A stretch of DNA of 64,000 bases, taken from NCBI GenBank assembly GCA_963555835.3, contig CAUVWZ020000001.1, positions 620,001 through 684,000 on the forward strand, given 5' to 3'. Source of the DNA: JAPUME01 sp027294185. GTDB lineage: Bacteria; Acidobacteriota; Terriglobia; UBA7540; JAPUME01. The notes beneath the pieces are model-generated. The model was not told the origin of the DNA. It saw only the letters and a list, made by a program, of their open reading frames with translations, and did no database searches. Every line of letters begins with the position of its first letter. The first letter of the stretch is position 1. The position numbers and the translations under genes were made by a program. Shown piece after piece: positions 39,622 to 48,203 of this stretch.

Positions 39622-41448
39622 ATGTGTGGCATTGTCGCATGTGTGGGAAACCGTTCAGCGTTGCCGATTCTTGTGGAAGGACTGAAACGGCTCGAATACC
39701 GAGGCTATGATTCGAGCGGTGTCGCCATTCTCCGGGACTCGGGCGCCTTTCTGGTGAAATCGGCCGGCAAGGTGGCGGTTCTCGAGGCGAAACTCTCCGA
39801 TGCGCCTGAAAAAGGCAGCACCGGCATCGCTCACACGCGCTGGGCCACTCACGGCAAGCCCACCGAAGCCAACGCTCACCCTCACGCCGATTGCAAGAAC
39901 TCCCTCTTCGTAGTCCACAACGGCATCATTGAAAATTTTCTCAAGCTGAAGAAGGGCCTCGAAGAGAAGGGTCACCGTTTTCTCTCGGAAACCGACACGG
40001 AAGTCCTGGCCCACCTGATGGAAGAATATTACAACGGCAGCCTTGAGGGGACCGTACAAAAAGCCCTGGCTTATGTTGAAGGGACCTTCGGCATCGCCGT
40101 CCTCCACGTCGCCCATCCAGGAGAAATCGTCGTGGCCCGGCGCGGCTCGCCGATGATTCTCGGCATTGGAGACGAGGAGTCGCTGGCCGCCTCGGACGTC
40201 TCCGCCCTGGCCCTGCACACCAAGCAGGTTCTCTATCTCGAAGACAATGAAATCGCCCATCTTCGCGCGGGCGACTTTTCCATCACCACGCTTGAAAACA
40301 AGCCCGTCAACCGACCCGTCGAGACCCTTGACTTCGACGTGGGCACCGCCGACAAGCAGGATTTCCCCCACTACATGCTCAAGGAAATTCATGAGCAGCC
40401 CGAGGCCGTCGAGAATACGCTGCGCGGAAGGCTCGACCGCTCGGAAGGTGTGGCGAAGCTCGGAGGCCTGGAACCGGTGGCTGACCGCCTGCGTCAAGTC
40501 CGCCACCTGATTATCATCTCCTGCGGGAGCAGCCACTACGCGGGGCTCTACGGGCGCTATGTCTTCGAGACCCTGACCGACCTGACGGTTGAAAACGAGC
40601 TGGCCTCGGAGTTCCGCTACCGCAAGCTGAATCTTAGGAATAACACCGCCGTGCTCGCCATCAGCCAGTCGGGCGAGACGGCCGACACCCTGGCCGCGCT
40701 GCGTGAGGCCAAACGCAAGGGCGCGCTGGTGCTGGGAATGGTGCACGTGGTGGGCAGCTCCATCGCACGCGAGTCCGAGGCGGGCATCTACACGCATGCG
40801 GGCATGGAGGTCGGCGTGGCTTCGACGAAATCCTTCACGACCCAGTTGACCGGGCTGCTGCTCATGGCCCTGTGGGTGGGCCGGGCGCAGAATCTCTCCT
40901 ACAGTGAAGGCTCACGCATCATCCGCGAGTTGGACCGCATCCCTGAGAAGATGCGCAAGGTGCTCGGTCAGGCCGACGCCATCCGTAAGCTGGCCGGGTC
41001 CTACTACGAACACCAGCACTTCCTCTTCATCGGGCGCAAGTATCAGTACCCGGTGGCGGTGGAGGGGGCGTTGAAGCTCAAGGAAATATCCTACATCCAC
41101 GCCGAAGGCTACGCCGCCGGTGAGATGAAACACGGCCCCATCGCCCTGATTGATCCCCACTTCCCGACCCTGGCGCTCGCGCCCAACGATGACTCCTACG
41201 AGAAGGTGGTCAGCAACATCCAGGAGATCAAGGCGCGCGACGGCAGGGTGATCGCCGTCGCCTCGGCCGGAAACGACACCATCGGCCAGCTTGCCGACGA
41301 TGTGATCACGGTGCCTGACACACTCGACATGCTCTCGCCCCTGCTGACCGTCCTCCCCCTGCAACTCTTCGCCTACTACTGCGCCGCCCGGCGGGGCTGC
41401 GAAATCGACAAACCCCGCAACCTGGCCAAGAGCGTTACGGTCGAATAG
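39622..41448 (+). CDS. glmS: Glutamine-fructose-6-phosphate aminotransferase
   Basis: Makes glucosamine-6-phosphate, the entry to peptidoglycan and LPS amino sugars. 608 residues. The N-terminal glutaminase begins MCGIVACVGNR with catalytic Cys after Met removal, then RLEYRGYDSSGVA and IAHTRWATHGKPTEANAHPH. Two SIS domains follow (ISCGSSHYAGLYGRYVFE, ISQSGETADTLAALREA, and EGALKLKEISYIHAEGYAAGEMKHGPIALI). The C-terminus KPRNLAKSVTVE is conserved. Confidence 0.97.
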   Translation: MCGIVACVGNRSALPILVEGLKRLEYRGYDSSGVAILRDSGAFLVKSAGKVAVLEAKLSDAPEKGSTGIAHTRWATHGKPTEANAHPHADCKNSLFVVHNGIIENFLKLKKGLEEKGHRFLSETDTEVLAHLMEEYYNGSLEGTVQKALAYVEGTFGIAVLHVAHPGEIVVARRGSPMILGIGDEESLAASDVSALALHTKQVLYLEDNEIAHLRAGDFSITTLENKPVNRPVETLDFDVGTADKQDFPHYMLKEIHEQPEAVENTLRGRLDRSEGVAKLGGLEPVADRLRQVRHLIIISCGSSHYAGLYGRYVFETLTDLTVENELASEFRYRKLNLRNNTAVLAISQSGETADTLAALREAKRKGALVLGMVHVVGSSIARESEAGIYTHAGMEVGVASTKSFTTQLTGLLLMALWVGRAQNLSYSEGSRIIRELDRIPEKMRKVLGQADAIRKLAGSYYEHQHFLFIGRKYQYPVAVEGALKLKEISYIHAEGYAAGEMKHGPIALIDPHFPTLALAPNDDSYEKVVSNIQEIKARDGRVIAVASAGNDTIGQLADDVITVPDTLDMLSPLLTVLPLQLFAYYCAARRGCEIDKPRNLAKSVTVE

Positions 41449-41485
41449 CGGCTTCTTCCTGATTGAGTGCCCGCTGGGAGGTGGC

Positions 41486-41514
41486 TTGACTTGCCTGTGT
41501 GGGAGTCCTAGCAT
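41486..41514 (+). promoter_or_regulatory. Promoter for the MEMO-like gene, possibly leaderless
   Basis: TTGACT at 41486-41491, 17-base spacer, TAGCAT at 41509-41514. Transcription would start near 41521, at or next to the ATG at 41522. Confidence 0.4.
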
Positions 41515-41521
41515 TCGAGAT

Positions 41522-42349
41522 ATGGGAAGCGTTGCGGTCAGGCCGGCGGTGGTTGCGGGGAAATTCTACCCTTCCCAGGCGCCGATTCTGCGGCGGGACC
41601 TTGAGAATTACCTCGGTGCCGGCTTCGAGTCGGCGGAGAAGGTCGAGGGAGCCCTCGGTTGCGTGGTGCCCCATGCAGGATACATGTATTCTGGACATGT
41701 GGCCGGAGCGGTGTTTCGCAAGCTTCCTGCTCGTCCCACCTACCTGATTCTGTGTCCCAACCACACGGGCCGGGGCACTCCGATTTCTGTGATGGCACGC
41801 GGAAGGTGGGCGACTCCGCTCGGTGAAATCCAGATTGCCACCCATCTCGCCGAAGCCCTGCTTGCCCAAAGTTCCGCGGCAAGCGAAGACAGCCTGGCGC
41901 ACGCCGCCGAACATTCTCTGGAGGTGCAGCTTCCCTTCCTGCAGCAGATGCAAGCGGAGTTCAGCTTCGTCCCGATTGCCGTCGCAGTGGGAGACTACCC
42001 CGCTCTGGCTTCGCTCGGAGAGGCGATTGGGGAGGCTGCGAAGAAGACCGGCGAGACAGTTCTGATCATCGCCTCAAGCGACATGAACCACTTCGAGCCG
42101 GACAGCGTCACACGCCGCAAGGACACGAACGCCATCGAGCGCATACTGGCGCTCGACCCTGCCGGGCTTTACGAAGTCCTCCACCGCGAGAAGAACACCA
42201 TGTGCGGCTTCGGTCCCACCATCGCCATGCTGACGGCCGCCAAACAGTTGGGGGCGACGAAGGCGGAACTCGCGCGCTACGCCACCTCGGCTGACCATGG
42301 CGGCGACCGCACCTCCGTTGTAGGCTATGCCGGAATTATCGTGTCCTGA
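41522..42349 (+). CDS. MEMO-family protein (AmmeMemoRadiSam system protein B)
   Basis: 275 residues from ATG 41522; an upstream start adds 12 residues that precede the family N-terminus (VRPAVVAGKFYPS). The MEMO fold is related to extradiol dioxygenases. Seen: the conserved metal-site residues in VVPHAGYMYSGHVAGA, CPNHTGRG, ASSDMNHFE and a Cys in MCGFGPTIAML. In bacteria it usually travels with an AMMECR1 protein and a radical SAM enzyme; neither is in view, so it is an orphan here. Function unestablished. Confidence 0.9.
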   Translation: MGSVAVRPAVVAGKFYPSQAPILRRDLENYLGAGFESAEKVEGALGCVVPHAGYMYSGHVAGAVFRKLPARPTYLILCPNHTGRGTPISVMARGRWATPLGEIQIATHLAEALLAQSSAASEDSLAHAAEHSLEVQLPFLQQMQAEFSFVPIAVAVGDYPALASLGEAIGEAAKKTGETVLIIASSDMNHFEPDSVTRRKDTNAIERILALDPAGLYEVLHREKNTMCGFGPTIAMLTAAKQLGATKAELARYATSADHGGDRTSVVGYAGIIVS

Positions 42350-42418
42350 TCCAGTTACACGGTTATCCCCTGCGTTTGAGGAGCGCACCTCAGCGGCTAA
42401 AGCCGCCCTCCAGCTTGG

Positions 42419-42646
42419 CCCCATTATTGGCACGGCTGAAGCCATGCCCTGACACTCTCCGCTTTCCCCCATTATTGGCACGGCTGGAGCCATGCCCTGA
42501 CAATCTCCCCTTTGCCCCCATTATCGGCACGGCTGAGGCCATGCCCTGACACCCTCCGCTTTCCCCCATTATCGGCACGGCTGAAGCCATGCCCTGACAC
42601 TCTCCGCTTTCCCCCATTATTGGCACGGCTGGAGCCATGCCCTGAC
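42419..42646. repeat. Five tandem 48-49 bp palindromic repeats
   Basis: Units begin at about 42422, 42470, 42519, 42567 and 42615, period 48 (one 49). Each contains CCCATTATTGGCACGG or CCCATTATCGGCACGG, then GGCACGGCTGAAGCCATGCC or a close variant, itself a near-palindrome with a 9-bp stem. Differences are single bases (A/G, T/C). The period is a multiple of three, so the reverse strand has open frames with a 16-residue repeat (SGHGFSRANNG-like). Similar units are seen in acidobacterial intergenic DNA as I recall; not a CRISPR because no unique spacers exist. Confidence 0.9.
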
Positions 42647-42720
42647 GCCCCTCCCTAAACTATTGACTCTCACACAGATCGTTTAGGCGATAGCTTCCAG
42701 AAAGGGAACGCTCAGGAAAC

Positions 42721-42760
42721 AAAAAAAGCCCGGTCGGGGGAGTCCTATCCCGGCCGGGCT
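42721..42760 (-). terminator. Rho-independent terminator of the FecR gene
   Basis: Minus strand: stem of about 12 bp with AGCCCGG and CCGGGCT at its base, loop near 42741-42748, followed by seven T's (42721-42727 on the plus strand). It lies about 46 bases after the stop codon. Confidence 0.8.
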
Positions 42761-42806
42761 CGTGGTTATTAGTTGGATTGATCCAGAAGCTGATGAGTCG
42801 CTGAAC

Positions 42807-45140
42807 TTAGCGGCGTCCGTGTCCTCCGCCTCTGCCGCCTCGTGAGCCGCCTCCTCCACTGCTGCGGCCGCCGCCATTCCCGCGCGACCCGGAGGAACGG
42901 GAAACGCTGCGTCCACCTGATGAACGTCCCCCGCCGCTGTAGCTCCTGGAAGGCCCCGAGGAACGCGCACTGGATCGGTAGGAACGGGATGTGCTGGTCC
43001 GGCTTACGCCCGACCTATTTCTCGAAGGCGATGGAGTGAAGGCCCGGGATCGGCCCGAAGACCGGGACGAACTCAAATTCCGGGCCCTCTGCTGCCGTGA
43101 AGCGCCGGAACGACTGCCGTTGAAGCTTTGCGCCCTGGCGCTGCTGCGAGTACGGGCCAATGCGCGCTGCGGCGTCCGAACCGTTCGCGCCGAAGTTGAA
43201 GCAGGCGACGTACGGGCCGAACGTGCCCGGCTCCGAGCAGCGGAGCTCGAGCTCCGCGACACATTCGTCCGAGGCGCACTAACCCTGCGGCTCCGGCTGG
43301 TCCGTCCTGCAATGGGTCCCTTTACGGTCCCCGTGTTCGCCGGATTGCTGCGGGCGACGGTTCCCGAGGAGAGCCGGCGCACGCGGTCCTGCATTGAGGC
43401 GCGCTGCGACCGGGCAAAATCGGCGCCGAAGCTCGCCCGTGGAGTCTGTCGATTTCGCGTGCGAGCTGTGCGAACTTGAGAAGGATTCCTGTCGCGCCCG
43501 ACTCGACGCACCCGGCTCGTCGCCTGCCGTGAAGTTGAGACCCTGGAATCACGGTTCTGATTGCTGCGGAGCATGACACGCGAAGAGCCCCGACGAGAAC
43601 GGCCCTGGATGGACCCGCGCTGCCCGGCCGCAGTGTTGAGATTCGAGTTCCGGCGTGAGCGTGAGCTCCGAACACGGCTGGGGGACGTTGACCCCGCTTG
43701 AGAGGAAACCCGGCCCTGGCGCAACTGCCGTGCGCGTCGGGATTGCGAGCGCGAATTTGAGGTCGTAGCCGCCGGGCCATTGGTGAAGGTCCGAGTTGTG
43801 CGGTCGAAAACGATGGAGTTGGAATTGGCGTTCCCCCGGCTGAGGAAGATTTGGCTCCTGCGCGATTGATTTATGCGATTTCTAACGATATTTCTTGAAC
43901 CTGTCCCTACACGGCGGACGTTTCTCGCGCGCCGGTTCCCTCCGCCGAAAACAGGAGTGACAGAGGTAACAGCCGCATCTTGTACCCTAACAGCACCGGC
44001 CAAATTCGTTCTTCGAACGCCAAATCCTGTTCGGTCGCCCCGGGCAATGTGGGAACTACCCGATAGGGTGCGATTCAAAAAGATCCTGGACCTGAGCCGT
44101 CGCCTGTCCACGCGGGGAACGAACGGAGACACTGCAAAGTTCGTTCTCCTCAGGCGATTGAAGCCCCGAAACCGGTTGTGTCCCGAAAAATGGAAGGCGC
44201 TGTGCGATGAATAATGCCATGGATACCAGGTAAACCCCGTCCAGCGGTACCGGTAAGGGCTGCCATAGTTAAAGCCGAAGTGAATGCCGAAACCCGAGCC
44301 GTAGGGGTAGTAAGCGTGGCCATAGTACCTATGATGGTAGGGATAGCCATACCCGTACGGGTAGCCGTAGTAGATGGGATAATCGCGGTAGTAGTGGTGG
44401 TCATGATAGACGCGGGTCGAGTACACATGGCCGCCGTCATAATCTCGATCGTCGTAAGGTGCGCCGCCGAGAGTGCCGCCTCGAGCCTGCAAGGTCCGAA
44501 GTTTATCCCTTTCGCGATTCCACTGATCCCAGGCGTCCTCGGTGATCCCGCTCCGCAACTCGATGAGCTCCTCGCCATCCGGGTTCAGCGTCAAGGTCTG
44601 GTTGGCTTCCACTTCCACCGTGCCCATAGGACCCTCTACGAACACCCGTCCGTCAAATACCTTGATGTGAGTCTGGGGAGTATCCAGGTCCACCCGGAAT
44701 TCAGCGCTTTCTTCGAGCTCGATTTCGGTGCCCTGCGCTTCGACTTCGAAAATGTCCTCTCGCGCCAGATCGATGTTGAAGGTGGCATAACCCCGGCGCA
44801 AGGACAGCCGGTTCAGTTTCCCCCCGGTTTGGTTCGCCAGAGCCAGTTGCTCGAAGAAAATTGCCGAGTCCTCTCCCAGGCGGGCGGTCGAGCCGTTTTC
44901 GAACTCCACTTCGGCAAAGCTGTCCGCGTGGGTTCTGAGCAGGAAGCCTTCCTGAACGGGATCATAAAGGCGTGCGGCGCGGTCGCCTGCGCCGGTGGGT
45001 TGAAGGGTAACGCTACCTTGAATGAAACTCAGCCGAACGATGCGAACGTGCGACACATCGTCCTGGGCCGCCAGCGGGGCGAATGCAGAAACTGCCAGAA
45101 CGGCCGCCCCAATCACCAGAGTGTGAAATCGCTCTCTCAT
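42807..45140 (-). CDS. FecR-domain protein with Tyr/Gly- and Arg/Ser-rich tail
   Basis: 777 residues. The signal peptide is residues 1-25 (ending LAAQDD). Residues about 40-200 form a FecR-like beta domain (RLSFIQGSVTLQPTG, FAEVEFENGSTARLGEDSAIF, VEVEANQTLTLNPDG), a family known for signalling and surface roles. Residues about 225-320 are Tyr/His/Gly/Pro-rich (YYGYPYGYGYPYHHRYYGHAY). Residues about 330-777 are Arg/Ser/Asn-rich low complexity ending in a Gly-rich SGGGGSRGGRGGGHGRR tail. Without the TonB or sigma partners of classical FecR, it is more like secreted acidobacterial proteins of unknown function. The tail carries strong positive charge. Confidence 0.85.
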   Translation of the reverse strand: MRERFHTLVIGAAVLAVSAFAPLAAQDDVSHVRIVRLSFIQGSVTLQPTGAGDRAARLYDPVQEGFLLRTHADSFAEVEFENGSTARLGEDSAIFFEQLALANQTGGKLNRLSLRRGYATFNIDLAREDIFEVEAQGTEIELEESAEFRVDLDTPQTHIKVFDGRVFVEGPMGTVEVEANQTLTLNPDGEELIELRSGITEDAWDQWNRERDKLRTLQARGGTLGGAPYDDRDYDGGHVYSTRVYHDHHYYRDYPIYYGYPYGYGYPYHHRYYGHAYYPYGSGFGIHFGFNYGSPYRYRWTGFTWYPWHYSSHSAFHFSGHNRFRGFNRLRRTNFAVSPFVPRVDRRRLRSRIFLNRTLSGSSHIARGDRTGFGVRRTNLAGAVRVQDAAVTSVTPVFGGGNRRARNVRRVGTGSRNIVRNRINQSRRSQIFLSRGNANSNSIVFDRTTRTFTNGPAATTSNSRSQSRRARQLRQGRVSSQAGSTSPSRVRSSRSRRNSNLNTAAGQRGSIQGRSRRGSSRVMLRSNQNRDSRVSTSRQATSRVRRVGRDRNPSQVRTARTRNRQTPRASFGADFARSQRASMQDRVRRLSSGTVARSNPANTGTVKGPIAGRTSRSRRVSAPRTNVSRSSSSAARSRARSARTSPASTSARTVRTPQRALARTRSSARAQSFNGSRSGASRQQRARNLSSSRSSGRSRAFTPSPSRNRSGVSRTSTSRSYRSSARSSGPSRSYSGGGRSSGGRSVSRSSGSRGNGGGRSSGGGGSRGGRGGGHGRR

Positions 45141-45212
45141 TTCTCACCCCCTCACCGACATTTATCCTTACCCGGATAGATGACAATTGAGGAGAAAAGG
45201 TTGTTCCGATTT

Positions 45213-45218
45213 ATTATA
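45213..45218 (-). promoter_or_regulatory. Perfect -10 for the FecR gene
   Basis: TATAAT on the minus strand, inside AT-rich DNA, 70 bases upstream of the ATG. No good -35 at the usual spacing. Confidence 0.35.
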
Positions 45219-45238
45219 TATTGTTTTTCCTCAACGCC

Positions 45239-45916
45239 TTACTCGGGGTGCTGCATTTTTTCGAGAATACTCTGGGCTCGGCTCTGTGCGAGATTCAGAA
45301 GGCGTGGATTCGAGGCAATCTGCTCCAGCGTGGGGACGAGTTGCTGGGGGTCTACAATGGCCTTCCTCTCCAGATCAATCTGAATATTGCGAAGATGCGT
45401 TGCCAAGCCCAGCCGGTCGAACTTCACGGCGTGCTGGAGGACGGCCAGATGCCGCTGCAAATTCGCGATTTTCTCAAACAGGCTCACGAGTTCCCTAAGG
45501 TTGAGATTGGTCGAGTAGTTGTACACCACCTGATGCTCACGCTCGGAGTCCCTGTAAATCAGGGTCTTCTCTCCCAAATTGGCGATCCTCTTTTTCGATT
45601 TAAAACGAAGGCCCCGGAAGTGGTCCAATTCCTCGGTCAATGCGAAGAGCCGCGCGGTGATCTTATCACCGAGAATCAGGGGCTTGGGATCGGATTCATC
45701 CTCCAGGCTATGGCTTTCGTAGACACCCTGCCCGGAAGTATCCACTCGAATGTATAGGTACTCCGGTTCGCTGCCTGCGAGCACCTTGGAATAGGAGAGG
45801 GTCGGGTGAAGGGAGGGGCTTCCCTCCTCAATCGCGGCGAGCATACCGGCCGCCCCGCCCAGCAACGACGCGGCGGCAAGGATTCCCACACAGGCTCGAC
45901 GCATTCTGATATTCAT
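45239..45916 (-). CDS. Exported protein coupled to ruvC, function unknown
   Basis: 225 residues from ATG 45916, which overlaps the ruvC stop as ATGA, suggesting coupled translation; the longer open frame runs into ruvC. A hydrophobic N-terminal segment (VGILAAASLLGGAAGMLAAI) follows MNIRMRRA and looks like a signal peptide. Afterwards come a beta-like stretch (YLYIRVDTSGQGVYESHSL) and a charged helical C-terminus (SLFEKIANLQRHLAVLQHAV). No family recognised. Confidence 0.72.
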   Translation of the reverse strand: MNIRMRRACVGILAAASLLGGAAGMLAAIEEGSPSLHPTLSYSKVLAGSEPEYLYIRVDTSGQGVYESHSLEDESDPKPLILGDKITARLFALTEELDHFRGLRFKSKKRIANLGEKTLIYRDSEREHQVVYNYSTNLNLRELVSLFEKIANLQRHLAVLQHAVKFDRLGLATHLRNIQIDLERKAIVDPQQLVPTLEQIASNPRLLNLAQSRAQSILEKMQHPE

Positions 45917-46467
45917 TGGCTCCGGTTCCGGTTGGGCTTCCTTTTGCGAGGCTTCCCGTTTGACCCCGGCTTGGCAATCCCCATCTTGATTTTCGTGGTC
46001 AGCGTGTGCAAGTGGCACAGTGCCACCGCCAGAGCGTCAGCCGCGTCGTGCGATTGAGGCGCCTCTGCCAACGAGAGAACCCTTTTTACCATCTCCTGCA
46101 CCTGGGACTTCTCCGCCCTGCCGTAGCCCACCATGCTGGACTTCACTTCCAGGGGACTGTACTCGGCTACGGGCAAACCCACTCCGTCGGCTGCGAGCAT
46201 CGCCACCGCCCTTACGTGCCCCAGCTTGACCACCGTGCGGAAGTTCCGGGCATAGAAGAGGTCCTCGATCGCCACTTCTTCGGGAGAGTATTCCTCAATG
46301 ATCGTTTTCAGCCCCTCGTAAATTCTGCTAAGGCGGCGGGGAAAAGCGTCGCGGGGGGAGGTGGTGATCACGCCGCTGGTAATCAGGCGAAGCGAGCGGC
46401 TTCCCCGGGATTCAATGATGCCATAGCCGGTGCTTTTCGCCCCGCAGTCGATACCCAGAACGCGCAT
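45913..46467 (-). CDS. ruvC: Holliday-junction resolvase RuvC
   Basis: Cuts four-way DNA junctions during recombination repair, together with RuvAB. 184 residues from ATG 46467: an upstream TTG at 46488 would place the AGGAGG ribosome-binding site inside the coding frame, so ATG is chosen. Seen: MRVLGIDCGAKSTGYGII with catalytic Asp, AIEDLFYARNFRT, VKSSMVGYGRAEKSQVQEMV and a C-terminal HDAADALAVALCH with acidic residues, followed by a basic tail. No ruvA or ruvB nearby. It lies 79 bases downstream of yebC. Confidence 0.94.
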   Translation of the reverse strand: MRVLGIDCGAKSTGYGIIESRGSRSLRLITSGVITTSPRDAFPRRLSRIYEGLKTIIEEYSPEEVAIEDLFYARNFRTVVKLGHVRAVAMLAADGVGLPVAEYSPLEVKSSMVGYGRAEKSQVQEMVKRVLSLAEAPQSHDAADALAVALCHLHTLTTKIKMGIAKPGSNGKPRKRKPNRNRSQ

Positions 46468-46546
46468 CTTCCGTTCTCGCCTCCTCAACTTTGACTCGGA
46501 TCACCCCGCGGGGCAACGAACGGGAACTTCCTCGCGTGCTCCCGGC

Positions 46547-47302
46547 CTATCCTGCCTCCGTGAGAGCGTGCATTTCCGCCTCATCGATATCGAAATTGGC
46601 GTACACATGCTGGATGTCTTCATGGTCCTCAAGCTCGTCAATGAGCTTTAACATTTGCTGCGCCGATTTTCCGGAAATTCTTACCTGGGATTGGGGAATC
46701 ATGGAAATCTCGGATGTCTCGACGGGAATATCCGCGCCCTTGACAGCCTCCAGGACCTGCGGGAAGCTCTTCGGAGGGGAGAAAATCTCCCAATTGCCAC
46801 TGTCTTCCGACATGTCGTCGGCCCCGGCCTCCAGGACCAGGTTCATGAGCTTCTCCTCGTCGGCTCTTTCCCGGGGCACGACGATATAGCCCTTCTTGTT
46901 GAACATCCAGGAGACACACCCGTTCTCTCCCATGCTTCCACCGTTCCGGGAAAGGATGTGCCGAATCTCGGAAACCGTCCGGTTCCGGTTGTCCGTGGTC
47001 ACTTCCAGCATCAAGGCGACTCCACCGGGCCCGTACCCTTCGAAGACGGCCTCTTCGAATGCCGCCCCGGGAAGCTCACCGGTACCCTTCTTGATCGCGC
47101 GCTTGATGTTATCGGCAGGCATGTTGATGCCCTTGGCCGCCGTAATCGCAGTACGCAAGCGGGGATTCGAATCGGGCTCCCCTCCCCCGGTACGGGCGGC
47201 GACGCTGATTTCTCGAATCAACTTGGTAAACATCCGACCCCGTTTGGCATCGGTAGCCGCTTTCTTATGCTTGATCGAAGCCCACTTGGAATGACCCGAC
47301 AT
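46547..47302 (-). CDS. YebC/PmpR-family regulatory protein
   Basis: 251 residues. Start ATG 47302 gives the invariant MSGHSKWASIKHKKAATDAKRG; a start 18 bases upstream is rejected. Seen: NMPADNIKRAIKKGTGE and YEGYGPGGVALMLEVTTDNRNRTVSEIRHILSRNGGSMGENGCVSWMF, all family hallmarks. YebC proteins act as DNA-binding regulators or, as more recently shown, translation factors relieving ribosome stalling. Located upstream of ruvC, a frequent arrangement. Confidence 0.94.
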   Translation of the reverse strand: MSGHSKWASIKHKKAATDAKRGRMFTKLIREISVAARTGGGEPDSNPRLRTAITAAKGINMPADNIKRAIKKGTGELPGAAFEEAVFEGYGPGGVALMLEVTTDNRNRTVSEIRHILSRNGGSMGENGCVSWMFNKKGYIVVPRERADEEKLMNLVLEAGADDMSEDSGNWEIFSPPKSFPQVLEAVKGADIPVETSEISMIPQSQVRISGKSAQQMLKLIDELEDHEDIQHVYANFDIDEAEMHALTEAG

Positions 47303-47567
47303 GACGTCACCTTCATACACCGGATGGGGCGCAACCCCAATGGCAATCGTCCTTTTGTAATTCGTTTGATACTACCATATTCAGTCTTGGAGGGTAAATC
47401 GCTCCCCGATTTCGGTGGCACACGATTGGGACCCGGGAGTGCACCGAAGAAGGAAGAAAAACGCGCCTGAAATCCCTGTGATATGATTGGCCCAGCCCGC
47501 CCGTTGGCCTGTCTCAGAGTGGGCCCTCAGGTCGCAAATTGAGCCCCGGTGCGACTCGAAAGCTGCC

Positions 47568-48203
47568 ATGGAAGAGACTCTCATCCCCCTGTTTCCCCTC
47601 GAAGTGGTCCTGTTCCCGAAAGCTCCGTTGCCCTTGCACATATTCGAGCCGCGCTACAAGACCATGATTGGGGAGTGTGTGAAAAATAAGTCGCCCTTCG
47701 GAGTCGTCCTGGCCCAGGATGACTCGATCGAGCGCATAGGTTGCACCGCGCAGGTGGTCAATATCACCCGGAAATACGAGGATGGCCGGATGGATATCTT
47801 CACCGTGGGCAAGCAGCGCTTCGAGATCCTTTTCACCAATGAGGAGCAACCCTACCTGCAGGCGGGAGTCTACTTTTTCGATGATGAGAAAGGCCGAGAC
47901 CTTCCATCGGATTCGGACGCGCAGCGGGCCATCGACCTGTTCACTCAGGTGCTGCGGCGAATTCGGAAATCCGGAAACATCCCCATCCATATTCCCCCGC
48001 CTTTTCACCACCTCTCCTTTCGCATCGCAACTGCCCTGCCGCTGGAACTCAAATTCAAGCAGGAACTCCTCGCGCCCCGTTCCGAACCGCAACGTTTGGA
48101 GCGCGTATCCCGCTTGATCGAAGCCATGATTCCGCAACTGGACCGGGTGCAGAAGATTCGTGCCAAATCCGGCGGAAACGGCCACACGCCACAGGTGTCA
48201 TAG
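47568..48203 (+). CDS. Lon N-terminal (substrate-binding) domain protein
   Basis: 211 residues from ATG 47568, where the conserved LIPLFPLEVVLFPKAPLPLHIFEPRY segment begins; an in-frame upstream start is disfavoured. It corresponds to the Lon N-domain alone: GVVLAQDDSIERIGCTAQVVNI and MDIFTVGKQRFEILF are typical. There is no AAA or protease domain. Such stand-alone proteins probably act as substrate adaptors or regulators; function unknown. It is divergent from yebC. Confidence 0.87.
   Translation: MEETLIPLFPLEVVLFPKAPLPLHIFEPRYKTMIGECVKNKSPFGVVLAQDDSIERIGCTAQVVNITRKYEDGRMDIFTVGKQRFEILFTNEEQPYLQAGVYFFDDEKGRDLPSDSDAQRAIDLFTQVLRRIRKSGNIPIHIPPPFHHLSFRIATALPLELKFKQELLAPRSEPQRLERVSRLIEAMIPQLDRVQKIRAKSGGNGHTPQVS

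Larger units (their letters stand above)
42350..42806. other. Repeat-rich intergenic region
   Basis: 457 bases between the MEMO-like gene and the end of the FecR gene. It contains five 48-bp tandem units (42419-42646), a CAGCGGCTAAAGCCGCC palindrome just before them (42391-42407), and the FecR gene terminator (42721-42760). No gene. Confidence 0.7.

Noticed and set aside
42390..42638. 82-codon minus-strand open frame made of 16-residue repeats
   Set aside because: It is only the translation of the 48-bp tandem array; no start signal or conserved domain.
42419..42646. CRISPR array
   Set aside because: Units are whole repeats of 48 bp without unique spacers, and there are no cas genes.
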